Source: Verrucomicrobiota bacterium (GTDB lineage: Bacteria; Verrucomicrobiota; Verrucomicrobiia; Palsa-1439). Taken from it: a stretch of 34,163 nucleotides of DNA. This document shows positions 5,705 through 14,302 of this stretch, piece by piece. Below the pieces are notes generated by a model. The model had not been told where the DNA came from and made no database searches. It saw only the letters and a list, made by a program, of their open reading frames with translations. Each line of letters starts with the position of its first letter. Within the stretch, counting starts at the first letter, position 1. The stretch lies in contig PLTX01000023.1 in assembly GCA_003164675.1 (NCBI GenBank), positions 1,983 to 36,145 on the forward strand. The letters run 5' to 3'. The position numbers and the translations under genes were made by a program.

Positions 5705-7948
5705 ATGCCTGCGACCACTGCAGCTCAACCTGTCGAGTTCCTCCGCACCCTACCGGGTGACGACATGCGCCAGATCATGTGGCGCTTTGCGGACCGATTT
5801 GACCTCCAAATGCTCATCCAATCCGCGCGCCGCGTGGCCCGTGGTCCTGTGGCCCGCATGGTCGCCGACGGTGGCCGCAATTCGCATGAGTGGACGAAGC
5901 AAAAAGCGGAACTCCTCCATCTCTTCGACGAGGCGGGGCTTACGGCTGTCTTTATGGACCCGGAGCAGGGTGGCTTCATTGAAGGTCCGAAGAATCTGGC
6001 GCTGGCGCTGCTCGCATTTGAACTGTCGTGGGTGGATGGCGGGGCGGCGACCTGCATGCTGGCCGGCAATCTCGCTCTCGCGCCGATTCACGGCCGGGGC
6101 ACACCGGAGCAGCGGGACACCTACATGCGTCGCGCCTGCCCACCCAAGCCGGGCGAAGACCGCCCGATCGGGCGTGGCGCATTCGCGCTCACCGAGCCGT
6201 TGCCGTACGTCGGCGTCGAAACGGGACTTCTCAGCGGCAAAGTCCGTATCGCCGCATGGGAAAAGGGTAAGGATCCGATTCTGCAGGTCGAAAAACGCGG
6301 ACGCTTCATTACGAACATGGGCTTTGCCAATTTCGTCACCGCTGCCGTCGATTCCGACGACGACCGGATCAAAGGCAGTTGCATGGTGATCCTCGAAGAA
6401 ACCGACGCCGGCATTTTCGACCGTGGTGTTCCGACGCGCAAACTCGTGCATCAGCTTTCCTCGACACGCGACCCGGTGTTCAATCTTCGCGTTCCCGCCA
6501 GCCGCATCATCGGCGGTTACAAAATCAAGGACGGCGCGATCGTCCCCAATTTCTCCCATGGCGAAATCATCGAGGCGGTGTTCCGTCGCACGCGCGTAAC
6601 GGTCGGCCTGATGACCGCCGCCAAGCTGCTCTCGGCGGTCGAACCGGTGATTCGCTACCAGCGCGGACGGTTCCGCGGGGGGGATGCCGCCGCCCCGGGC
6701 TCCCCGCGTTACGAGTTCGGATTGCAGATGAAAGAGGATGCCTTGCACCGACTGGTGGATATCTGGGCCACGGGCGAAGCCGCCGCGTCCCTGGGTTTTG
6801 CCGCCGCGCGATTGTTCGACGAACTCGATCCACTGGAGATCAAGAAGGAGGAGATTTTTGCGGCCCGCAAGATTGAGGGCGGGCGCGCGCAATTCCGCGC
6901 GATGATGGGACTCGAAAAGGACGCGCTCGAGTATTTACGGCTGTCGAATCTCCCCGAAGACCGCCGCGCGGTCACGCACTACGACGTCTTGAAGGCGGAT
7001 CCGCTGCTGCAATTTGCCGTCCTCGATTCGCTGGCGAATGTCTTGTGTCCCGCCGTGAAACTGTGGAACACAGGCCACGGCGCGAACATGATGCGCGAAG
7101 CGGTCAGCTTGATGGGAGGGTACGGCATCACGGAGGATTGCCCCGGATTCCTCGGTCACAAGTGGATGGATGCGCAATTGGAGGCCACGTACGAAGGCCC
7201 CGAAGCCGTTCAACGGCGACAGCTTTCGATTACGATGACGGGCAAACTGTTCCTCGCGCAATTTCGAAGTTGGATCAACGAGATGCGCGAGATCGCGTCG
7301 CGGCGTCCCGGCACGGGCGCCTGCACGCTGGCCACCGCCATGCAACTGTGGTTGTGGTCATTGGAGCACCTCCAGAAAGCCACGGACGCCGATGGCCGCG
7401 AGCTGTATCACGGGAATCGCCAGGGAGTGACGTTCCCCCTCGCGGACGCGCTCTGCTGGTTGTTGGCGGCGCGGTACATGATTCTCGACGTGCTCGAACT
7501 GGAAGCGAAGGGTCCCGAGAATCCAGCGGTCGCGGAGGGTCTGCCGGGTCGATTGAATTTCATGACCGATCTCTGCCACGTCCAGTCGGCGCGGGCCGCC
7601 GGCGAAGTCGGCCGTGTCTGCGCCGAGCTCGTGTTCGGCTACAACCGTCACCCGGCCTGGGATAACGACGCCTGCGCCGCGTGTTACGCCGCCGATGACC
7701 TTGACGCGCTGGAAGGCTTCATTCCCGGCATCGCCAGCGGTGCCCGCGGTTCCAGTGACGTGACGGAACCCGGCCAGGATCACCCGACCAAGGCCGGTCC
7801 GTGCGTTCAATTCGACGGTTACGAGACATTCGCGCGCTTGCGTGTGAAACTGGATGGCTGTCTCACCGGCTCACGCCTCGCGAAAGACCGCGCCGCGGTA
7901 GCGCTCACCAAGGTTATGATTCCCGAGGCGCTCGATTATCCGATGTGA
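5705..7948 (+). CDS. Acyl-CoA dehydrogenase family protein, long form
   Basis: A 747-residue flavoprotein, about twice the length of classical acyl-CoA dehydrogenases (about 380). ATG 5705 is chosen because the family-like sequence begins soon after it and GGAAAGGG precedes it; an upstream in-frame start at 5615 adds 30 unlikely residues. The middle domain motif FALTEPLPYVGVETG corresponds to the FAD/substrate-binding TEP loop. MGGYGITEDCPGF and ATYEGPEAVQRRQ form the usual C-terminal helices, with E497 of YEG at the position of the catalytic base of medium-chain enzymes. Residues about 530-747 are a helical extension of unknown role. The reaction would be alpha,beta-dehydrogenation of an acyl-CoA with electrons passed to ETF, and ETF genes follow in the same operon. 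The substrate is unknown. Confidence 0.88.
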   Translation: MPATTAAQPVEFLRTLPGDDMRQIMWRFADRFDLQMLIQSARRVARGPVARMVADGGRNSHEWTKQKAELLHLFDEAGLTAVFMDPEQGGFIEGPKNLALALLAFELSWVDGGAATCMLAGNLALAPIHGRGTPEQRDTYMRRACPPKPGEDRPIGRGAFALTEPLPYVGVETGLLSGKVRIAAWEKGKDPILQVEKRGRFITNMGFANFVTAAVDSDDDRIKGSCMVILEETDAGIFDRGVPTRKLVHQLSSTRDPVFNLRVPASRIIGGYKIKDGAIVPNFSHGEIIEAVFRRTRVTVGLMTAAKLLSAVEPVIRYQRGRFRGGDAAAPGSPRYEFGLQMKEDALHRLVDIWATGEAAASLGFAAARLFDELDPLEIKKEEIFAARKIEGGRAQFRAMMGLEKDALEYLRLSNLPEDRRAVTHYDVLKADPLLQFAVLDSLANVLCPAVKLWNTGHGANMMREAVSLMGGYGITEDCPGFLGHKWMDAQLEATYEGPEAVQRRQLSITMTGKLFLAQFRSWINEMREIASRRPGTGACTLATAMQLWLWSLEHLQKATDADGRELYHGNRQGVTFPLADALCWLLAARYMILDVLELEAKGPENPAVAEGLPGRLNFMTDLCHVQSARAAGEVGRVCAELVFGYNRHPAWDNDACAACYAADDLDALEGFIPGIASGARGSSDVTEPGQDHPTKAGPCVQFDGYETFARLRVKLDGCLTGSRLAKDRAAVALTKVMIPEALDYPM

Positions 7949-7988
7949 CCACACAAGGCTGATTAACCAACAAAGGAGATCATCACCA

Positions 7989-8906
7989 ATGAGACGATTG
8001 TTCCTGGTTGCTATTCTATGTGGCGCCACTGCCGGCTGGGTCGCGCCCGCGAGAGCCTATGACGAACCATCGGTGAACCTGGGGTTCACCAGTTTCCTCG
8101 ACGGAGCCCCGCCGGCGGGGCCGGGCGTTTATTACACGGAGTATCTGCAGTGGTATTACACCCAACGGTTTCCCGGCGCACCCGTGGCCTTGGGCAAGTT
8201 GGATAGGTTGAATGCGTGGATCGCGTTGCAGCAGTTGATCTATCAGTCCAACCAGAAAGTTCTCTTGGGCGGCAAATGGGGACTGGATCTGATCCAACCA
8301 TTCGTGGCGTTCGAACTCAAGTCTCAGGCATCCTTGGCGACGGAAAGCGGCCCGGGCGATCTGTTGGTTGGCCCGTTCCTGCAATGGGACCCGATCATGG
8401 GCAAAGATGGCCCGGTGTTTATGCATCGGTTTGAATTTCAGATGATCGCGCCAACCGGTCGGTATGATCATAACGCGCTGCTCAATGCCGGCAGCAACTT
8501 CCTCTCCCTCGATCCATATTGGGCCGCAACATGGTTTGTTCTGCCGCAGTGGACAATGTCGTGGCGCTTCCACTATTTGTGGAACGACCAGAACGACAAT
8601 CCAGGGATGGGGTTGGATACGGAGCAGCCAGGTCAGGCCATCCATGCGAACTTCGCCTCGGAGTATGAGCTGGTGCCCAAGCATTTGCGGCTCGGCGTGA
8701 ACGGCTATTTCTTCGAGCAGATCACCGACAGCAGGGCTAACGGCTCGGACGTGGCGGGTCATGAACAGGTGGTGGGACTTGGTCCGGGCCTGGTCTGGCA
8801 CATCTCGCAGAACGATCACGTCTTCTTCGATGCGTACTACGAGTTTGCCGCTGAGCATCGTCCCGAAGGCCAGCGCTACAACCTCCGCTGGGTCCACCAC
8901 TTCTAG
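7989..8906 (+). CDS. Outer-membrane channel-like protein (phenol meta-pathway/SphA type)
   Basis: A 305-residue secreted protein with a clear signal peptide (MRRLFLVAILCGATAGW, cleavage after ARA about residue 23) and a strong ribosome binding site, AAAGGAG. The mature part is rich in aromatic, alternating beta-strand segments such as VFMHRFEFQMIAPTGRYD and WTMSWRFHYLW and ends in an aromatic residue (WVHHF). It resembles the family annotated as a protein of the meta-pathway of phenol degradation, an outer-membrane barrel probably importing hydrophobic compounds. It sits 40 bases behind the acyl-CoA dehydrogenase gene, suggesting uptake of the compound that the operon degrades. Family assignment is by pattern and strand composition. 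Confidence 0.75.
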   Translation: MRRLFLVAILCGATAGWVAPARAYDEPSVNLGFTSFLDGAPPAGPGVYYTEYLQWYYTQRFPGAPVALGKLDRLNAWIALQQLIYQSNQKVLLGGKWGLDLIQPFVAFELKSQASLATESGPGDLLVGPFLQWDPIMGKDGPVFMHRFEFQMIAPTGRYDHNALLNAGSNFLSLDPYWAATWFVLPQWTMSWRFHYLWNDQNDNPGMGLDTEQPGQAIHANFASEYELVPKHLRLGVNGYFFEQITDSRANGSDVAGHEQVVGLGPGLVWHISQNDHVFFDAYYEFAAEHRPEGQRYNLRWVHHF

Positions 8907-8926
8907 GCGGTCGGCTTTCCAATCCG

Positions 8927-10804
8927 ATGAGTGACCAAAGCGTGGAACAAACAGCAGCGCCCGTCGACCGCCAGACGATGGACGTGGACATCGTGTGCGT
9001 CGGGTTTGGGCCGGCGACGGGCGGGTTCCTGACAACCTTGTCTCGCAAGTTAGCGAGCGCGGATGGTGCGCCAAAGCCGGAAAGCTCGGTGACGCCCGGC
9101 GCGCCGCCGCAAATCATCTGCTACGAACGCGCGGATGATATCGGATTCAGCGTATCGGGTGTCGTGACAAAGGCGCGTGGCATTCGGAAGACTTTTCCGG
9201 ATCTTGACCCGTCCCAAATTCCCATGTGCGCCCCGGTCAAGCGCGAGAAGGTGCTTTATCTTCTCGACCCCATCGGCGCGAGCCGACGGTCAGCCACACT
9301 GCGAACAGTGGACACGCTGATTCGCGCGTTCAAGGGGCTCTTGCCGGTCGAGAGTGGCGCGTTTGAGCTGCCCTATATTCCGCCCTATCTGCAAAAACAC
9401 GGCGGACTGGTCATGTCCATCGGACAGTTCAATCAATGGGTCGGCGCGCAATTGATGAACACCGGCATGGTGCAGATCTGGCCCGGCACACCCGTTGCCA
9501 AACCCCTGATTGAAAACAACTCTGTCACCGGTGTCCAACTTGCCGATCAGGGAACGGACAAATCGGGTTCTCCCGAAACGGGCTTTATGCCGGGCATGAA
9601 TGTCCGTGCCGCACTGACGGTGGTTGGCGATGGCCCGGTCGGTCCCGTTGGACGACAGATCGATCAGCATTTCGGCATGCCCCAGGGCCATCACCAGCGC
9701 GATTGGGCGGTCGGCATGAAATTCGTGGTCAATCTGCCGGAAAATTGCCCACTCGAAGCGGGCACGGTGTTGCACACGCTTGGCTATCCGGAACCGGAAA
9801 TCTTCGGGTTCCTGTACGTTTATCCGGACCGCATCGCGTCCCTCGGCATCTTCGTGCCATCCTGGTTCGAAAGCCCGGTGCGCACGGCCTATCGCTATCT
9901 TCAGCACTGGATGATGCATCCCTATCTGTGGCGTTACCTCAACGGCGGGACGCTCCGTTCCTGGGGCGCCAAGACACTGGGCGAATCCGGCCGCCGCGGC
10001 GAACCGCATCTGGTCGGTAACGGCTATGCGCGTATTGGCGAAGGATCGGGCAGCACGAACGTCCTCACCGGCAGCGGGGTGGACGAGGCCTGGGTCACCG
10101 GCGTCCAACTGGGTGAGGCCGTGTTGGAGTTGCTCGAACAGCACAAGCCGTTCACGAAAGAGAATCTCGAAGCGACCTATGTCAGACGGCGTCGCGCCAG
10201 CTGGGTGGAAACCGAAGGTCGCGTGGCCGAACGCGCGCGGGACGGTTTTCACCGGGGCGTTGTCACGGGCCTCATCGGCATGGCCTTGGCGGGCGCAACG
10301 AAAGGCAGGCTGTTTGCGCCGGTGAAACCGCGTGGTCCAGCCGAACATACTCCGACATTACGGCAGTATTATGCGGGGCGAATCCCCCGGGTCGAGGTCG
10401 CCAGAATCCGCCAGGAATGTACCGCGAAGGGCGTGTCGGCTCATGACGCGTTGATGGATCGAGCGGGCTGGCCGGCGATTCCCTATGACGGCAAGTTGCT
10501 GGTTTCGCATCAAGACGCGCTCCTGATGGGCGGTAAGGTGCAGGCGCCCGCAGGGTATGCCGATCACGTCGCGTTTCTGTATCCGAACCTATGCGAAGAA
10601 TGCGGCACAAAGATTTGCATCGAAGTCTGTTCCGGGCAGGCCATCACGCCCGGATCGAACGGCGCACCCGCCTTCGACCGCGAGAAATGCATCCATTGCG
10701 GCGCGTGCTTCTGGAATTGCACGACGCCGCACCCCGAAGACCCCGAGCGCACCGTCCTCGAATTTCGGGCGGGCGCAGGCGGACTCCACTCCGCGGAGAA
10801 TTGA
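8927..10804 (+). CDS. FixC/ETF-quinone oxidoreductase-like flavoprotein fused to ferredoxin domain
   Basis: A 625-residue protein. Residues 21-45 carry the dinucleotide-binding motif VDIVCVGFGPATGGF (G26, G28, G32). The central part resembles geranylgeranyl-reductase/FixC flavoproteins, with a second FAD motif near VVGDGPVGPVG and the stretch GYARIGEGSGSTNVLTGSG. The C-terminus (about 550-598) is ferredoxin-like, with eight cysteines: C556, C559, C564, C568 and C588, C591, C594, C598. In ETF-quinone oxidoreductases a single [4Fe-4S] cluster is bound by one cysteine plus a CxxCxxC group, whereas here the count could allow two clusters. The likely role is transfer of electrons from reduced ETF to the quinone pool. 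The stop overlaps the next start (TGATG), so the two genes are translationally coupled. Confidence 0.82.
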   Translation: MSDQSVEQTAAPVDRQTMDVDIVCVGFGPATGGFLTTLSRKLASADGAPKPESSVTPGAPPQIICYERADDIGFSVSGVVTKARGIRKTFPDLDPSQIPMCAPVKREKVLYLLDPIGASRRSATLRTVDTLIRAFKGLLPVESGAFELPYIPPYLQKHGGLVMSIGQFNQWVGAQLMNTGMVQIWPGTPVAKPLIENNSVTGVQLADQGTDKSGSPETGFMPGMNVRAALTVVGDGPVGPVGRQIDQHFGMPQGHHQRDWAVGMKFVVNLPENCPLEAGTVLHTLGYPEPEIFGFLYVYPDRIASLGIFVPSWFESPVRTAYRYLQHWMMHPYLWRYLNGGTLRSWGAKTLGESGRRGEPHLVGNGYARIGEGSGSTNVLTGSGVDEAWVTGVQLGEAVLELLEQHKPFTKENLEATYVRRRRASWVETEGRVAERARDGFHRGVVTGLIGMALAGATKGRLFAPVKPRGPAEHTPTLRQYYAGRIPRVEVARIRQECTAKGVSAHDALMDRAGWPAIPYDGKLLVSHQDALLMGGKVQAPAGYADHVAFLYPNLCEECGTKICIEVCSGQAITPGSNGAPAFDREKCIHCGACFWNCTTPHPEDPERTVLEFRAGAGGLHSAEN

Positions 10805-11424
10805 TGAACGCCTCGGTCATCCTGGCTCATCCCGCGCCGGGAAGTTTCAACCACGCCATCGCCGACACCACCGTGCAAGCGTTGCGCGCCGCCGGACACC
10901 GCGTCGCGTTTCACGATCTTTACCAGGAACAATTCCCGCCGTTGTTATCTGCAGCTGAAGTCCGAGAGGATGCGGAATTGGATCCGGCGGTCGCCCGTCA
11001 TTGCGCAGAGATCGCCACTGCCGACGGCATCATCATCGTCCATCCCAACTGGTGGGGGATGCCACCGGCGATTCTCAAGGGTTGGATCGATCGCGTCTTG
11101 CGGCCCGAAATCGCCTACCGCTTCGTCGCCAACGACAAAGGTGAGGGCGTTCCGCTGGGCCTGCTCAAGGCCCGGGCCGCCATCGTCTTCAATACCGCCA
11201 ACACACCGGACGAACGGGAGCGCGAGGCGTTTGGCGACCCGTTGGACGCGCTTTGGAAGAAATGCGTGTTTGACCTGTGCGGCGTGCGCACCGTGCATCG
11301 CCGCACGTTTTCCGTGATTGTCACGAGTGACTTTCAGCAACGCGTTGCCTGGCTGCACGAAGTCAGTGCCACTGTTACCCGGTGTTTTCCCGCCGACGCC
11401 CGTCCGGACGAAGTATTGAAATAG
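10804..11424 (+). CDS. Flavodoxin-fold NAD(P)H oxidoreductase (quinone reductase type)
   Basis: A 206-residue cytoplasmic protein. The N-terminal strand and loop VILAHPAPGSFNHAI and the central HPNWWGMPPAILKGWIDRVL are the FMN/substrate-binding signatures of the MdaB/KefF/YwrO group of two-electron NAD(P)H:quinone or nitro reductases. The start ATG overlaps the stop of the FixC-like gene, which supports this start over the longer open frame from 10591. In this operon it may protect against semiquinones or supply an extra electron entry point; the partner is unknown. Confidence 0.85.
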   Translation: MNASVILAHPAPGSFNHAIADTTVQALRAAGHRVAFHDLYQEQFPPLLSAAEVREDAELDPAVARHCAEIATADGIIIVHPNWWGMPPAILKGWIDRVLRPEIAYRFVANDKGEGVPLGLLKARAAIVFNTANTPDEREREAFGDPLDALWKKCVFDLCGVRTVHRRTFSVIVTSDFQQRVAWLHEVSATVTRCFPADARPDEVLK

Positions 11425-11530
11425 GACTTGCCGAGGCACCACAGAAATTCTAGCCTCAAACAAACCGCAAGAGACGCACTGCGTCTGCGCATCTTGCGCC
11501 CCGTTGCAACCAGTGTGAGGAATTGCGCTT

Positions 11531-12343
11531 ATGAGCACTACGTATCAGATTGTCGTTTGCGGAAGTATTGTGCCCGATCCGCTGCAAACGTTGGAGCCGG
11601 TGCCGGGCGCGACCGGGCCAACGTTGAAAAATGAAATGATGTTGCCCGCCGTGCTGGATCCCTGGGCCTGGCACGCGCTGTTTGAAGCGGCGCACCTGGC
11701 GAAAAACGCGCCGGGCAGCAAGGTGTGGCTCGTCAGCCTCGGCCCGAAAGCCAAACTGCAGCAAGTGATGATGACCATCGCCCAGAAGGCGCCGTTCGAG
11801 TTGATTGCGATCGACGGCTCCGCCAGCGGGTTTACCGAGGCGTCAGAAGTGGCGGCGACGTTGGCGGGCGCCATCAAGGCGATTCCCGGGCTCGATCTGT
11901 CGCGATTGCTGGTCTTCGGCGGCTGGGAATCCGCTTCGCGGGGTTCGGGCGCGACGATGCAAATCGTCGGCGAGATGCTCGGAATCGTGAACCAGTTCCA
12001 AGGTGTGGACAAACTCACCATCGGCGCGGATGGCTCCATCGAGATACTCGAACGGATCGAGGGAGGCAAACATCAGGTATCAATATGCGTCGGTCCGCCC
12101 GCGGTGTTCGGATGGGCCACCGGCAGCCTGCCCGAGCCGCCGAATAATCCCCAGGTCGGCATGGCGAACATGCGCGGCATCATGCCCGCCCTGCAAAAAG
12201 CCTGCACCAGCAAGGTGGGGGCCGAGGGCGTCACCTTTGCCAGCGTGGCGCTGCCGAAACAGCGCCGCGACACGAAAATCGTGAAGGATCTCAGCACTGA
12301 CGAAATCGCCCGGGACATCGTTTCCTGGATCACGAACGCCTGA
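11531..12343 (+). CDS. etfB: Electron transfer flavoprotein beta subunit, divergent
   Basis: A 270-residue protein of the ETF beta/FixA superfamily. It keeps the N-terminal strand IVVCGSIVPDPLQTLEP, the LDPWAWHALFEAAHLA helix in place of the usual LNPFDEYALEEAL, VWLVSLGP, and a late segment VALPKQRR-x-TKIV like the KPKRR..I recognition tail. The usual AMGADR segment is replaced by AQKAPFELIAIDG, and the AMP-binding region reads GGWESASRGSGATMQIVGE. It pairs with the alpha subunit 21 bases downstream. The two should form a soluble heterodimer carrying electrons from the acyl-CoA dehydrogenase to the FixC-like protein. Subunit type is clear; cofactor content is uncertain. Confidence 0.82.
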   Translation: MSTTYQIVVCGSIVPDPLQTLEPVPGATGPTLKNEMMLPAVLDPWAWHALFEAAHLAKNAPGSKVWLVSLGPKAKLQQVMMTIAQKAPFELIAIDGSASGFTEASEVAATLAGAIKAIPGLDLSRLLVFGGWESASRGSGATMQIVGEMLGIVNQFQGVDKLTIGADGSIEILERIEGGKHQVSICVGPPAVFGWATGSLPEPPNNPQVGMANMRGIMPALQKACTSKVGAEGVTFASVALPKQRRDTKIVKDLSTDEIARDIVSWITNA

Positions 12344-12364
12344 CACAAAAGGAAAAGAACAACC

Positions 12365-13402
12365 GTGGACACAATTCTGATTTTGATACACGTGGAAAAA
12401 GACGCCGCGCCGGCCAAGTCGGCGTTGGAAGAGCTGGGCGCAGCCAAGGACATTGCCGAGGCGTGCGGAGCGACCTTGGCCGTTGGTCTTGTCGGTGAAG
12501 CTCTTCAGGGCGCCGCGAATCACATCGCCGAATGTGGAGCTTCCCGGTTCCTTGGAGTCGAGGGCGCCGAGTTCAGACAGTCTCGATACGGTAGCGACAT
12601 TGCCGCAGCCGAAGCAATCTGCCGGGCCACGAATCCGACATTTGTGATTGCGCCGGCGACTTCCCGCTGGAACCGGGTCGTTGCGGGTTTGGCACACCGC
12701 CTCGGTGGGCGGGCTGATACACATGTGACCGATCTCGTCGCCGGGAAAGGTGGGGTGACGATCTCGCGTTGGTATTACCGCCAGCGCATGGAGGCGGTAT
12801 TGCATCGCACGCAACGCCCCTGGGTCATTGCCTTGGAGGCAGGTTGTCATGCGCCATGGAAAGGCGGCGCTGGCACCGCGAAAATCGAGCCGGTCGCTGC
12901 GACGGTGCCCGAGACCGCAAAACGCACAACCGTTACGGGCGTGAAAGCCCCTTCGTCGGGCCAGCAGACGATCCGTCCTGACGCCGAACTTCTGTTCGTC
13001 GCCGGAGCCGGTTGGACCAAGAAGCAATCCGACGGTCAAACCCATGCGCCCGAAGCCGAAAATTTGATCCGCGGATTTCTCCAGTTCACCAACGCCTCTC
13101 TGGGCAGCAGCAAATCCCTCGTGGATCTCAGCAAGGACGGGCAGGCGGTGCTGACTCTGATGACTCACCTGAACCAGATCGGCCAAACAGGCTCGACCCC
13201 GCGACATCTCAAGGGCCTCTCGACCTGTTGTCACGGTGAAGAACCGCATGCCGTGGGTTGGCGTTTCATCACCGAGCGCCGCGCCGTGAACCTCGATCCG
13301 AACTGCGGGTGGGCGCGCGGCAAAGCCGACGTACTGTACGTGGCGGACGCGTTCGACGTGATGCGCAAAGTCAACGCGCTCTTGGCGGCGAAACAGGCCT
13401 AG
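12365..13402 (+). CDS. etfA: Electron transfer flavoprotein alpha subunit, divergent
   Basis: A 345-residue protein of the ETF alpha/FixB type, starting at GTG 12365 behind AAAAGGAAAAG. The N-terminal alpha/beta domain (ILILIHVEKDAAP, AAAEAICRATNPTFVIAPAT) and the C-terminal FAD domain are recognisable. In the FAD domain SLGSSKSLVD and NQIGQTGS correspond to the SRAAVD and QVGQTGK motifs. The following family motif, normally GISGAIQH, reads LSTCCHGEEPHAVGW, and AINKDP..PIF..AD reads AVNLDPNCGWARGKAD. FAD binding is thus probably kept, but the flavin surroundings are altered and two cysteines are present near them. It is the last gene of the operon. Confidence 0.82.
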   Translation: MDTILILIHVEKDAAPAKSALEELGAAKDIAEACGATLAVGLVGEALQGAANHIAECGASRFLGVEGAEFRQSRYGSDIAAAEAICRATNPTFVIAPATSRWNRVVAGLAHRLGGRADTHVTDLVAGKGGVTISRWYYRQRMEAVLHRTQRPWVIALEAGCHAPWKGGAGTAKIEPVAATVPETAKRTTVTGVKAPSSGQQTIRPDAELLFVAGAGWTKKQSDGQTHAPEAENLIRGFLQFTNASLGSSKSLVDLSKDGQAVLTLMTHLNQIGQTGSTPRHLKGLSTCCHGEEPHAVGWRFITERRAVNLDPNCGWARGKADVLYVADAFDVMRKVNALLAAKQA

Positions 13403-13621
13403 CAAGATACAATGTCAGGCCGTGCTGCCGCGGCAAGTTTCCGTGCAACGCTTTGCGCCGGCGGCAGTTTTGGCAGTCAGTATCTCCATGCATGGATATC
13501 ACACTGGTGTCAGGTTGTCAGGTGGGGCTGCGGGTTTCTATGGCAAAGATTGGCTCCCCGCTTGGGACGATTTGCGAACCCTGAGGTTTGAACTTCTGAG
13601 GGGTGTCAACCATCCACCCAC

Positions 13622-14275
13622 TTAGGACGAGCGACGGCGCAATCGCAGACCGCCGAGGACTGCCCCAATGCCCATGGCCACCATCGCCCAAGGCGAGGGC
13701 TCAGGGATGGTCTCCTCAAAGGCCAGTCCGGCCGCGTCTCCCAGTCCGGTAGCAAAGGTGCTTTCCGCTCCGCCCGGCGTAAAATCGTAGATGTTGCCAG
13801 CCGAATCAAACAAGTTGCCCGCGCTGTTAAAAGCTAGGAAACCGGGACCACTCAGCCCAGAGGCGAAGGTGCTTTTCACTCCGCCCGTCGTGAATTCGTA
13901 GATGTAGCCACCAGATCTATTGGCCGCAAACAGGTTGCCCGCGCTGTTGAAGGCCAACCCCCAAGGGAGACCCAACCCGGAGGCAAAGGTGCTTTGCGCG
14001 CCGCCCGGCGTGAATTCGTAGATTTTGCCGCTGCCGTAATCCGCCTCAAATAGGTTGCCCGCGCTGTTAAAGGCGAGTCCATAAGGACTACCTAACCCGG
14101 AGGCAAAGTTGCTTTGCGCTCCGCTCGGTGTGATTTCTAAGATATTGCCGAAATTCCCCACGAACAGATTTTGCGCCGGCGCGCCGGCGGCAATCAGGAG
14201 TACCGCTCCGGCACAGACCGCTCCGCCGAATGACCGACACGCGGCACGAATGGTGGACTTGAATTTCGTTTTCAT
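13622..14275 (-). CDS. Repetitive PEP-CTERM-type exported protein
   Basis: A 217-residue exported protein from ATG 14275 (an in-frame ATG at 14302 adds nine residues). A signal peptide covers about residues 1-36 (GAVCAGAVLLIAAGAPAQN). Four repeats follow, each of pattern FTPGGAQSTFASGLGLPWG-LAFNSAGNLF, like blades of a small NHL/SMP-30-type propeller; four to five blades alone are too few for a closed propeller. The C-terminus is a sorting signal: PEPSPWAMVAMGIGAVLGG, a hydrophobic helix and RLRRRSS. Such tails are processed by an exosortase, which is not encoded in this window. The role is probably at the cell envelope or in the extracellular matrix. Confidence 0.85.
   Translation of the reverse strand: MKTKFKSTIRAACRSFGGAVCAGAVLLIAAGAPAQNLFVGNFGNILEITPSGAQSNFASGLGSPYGLAFNSAGNLFEADYGSGKIYEFTPGGAQSTFASGLGLPWGLAFNSAGNLFAANRSGGYIYEFTTGGVKSTFASGLSGPGFLAFNSAGNLFDSAGNIYDFTPGGAESTFATGLGDAAGLAFEETIPEPSPWAMVAMGIGAVLGGLRLRRRSS
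13749..14150 (-). repeat. Four DNA repeats of 111-120 bp inside the PEP-CTERM gene
   Basis: The phrase GCAAAGGTGCTTT, followed by a GCTCCGCCCGGCGT-like segment and TCGTAGAT, recurs from about 13750, 13864, 13984 and 14104. The distances are about 111, 120 and 120 bases, each encoding one blade. The DNA similarity is high enough to suggest recent amplification or exchange between units. Confidence 0.8.
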
Positions 14276-14302
14276 CGGGCTGGTTTGTGTTGTCGATTCC
14301 AT

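Noticed and set aside
12080-13405. 441-codon minus-strand frame opposite etfB/etfA
   Set aside because: Shadow of the ETF genes with an unlikely residue pattern and no domain.
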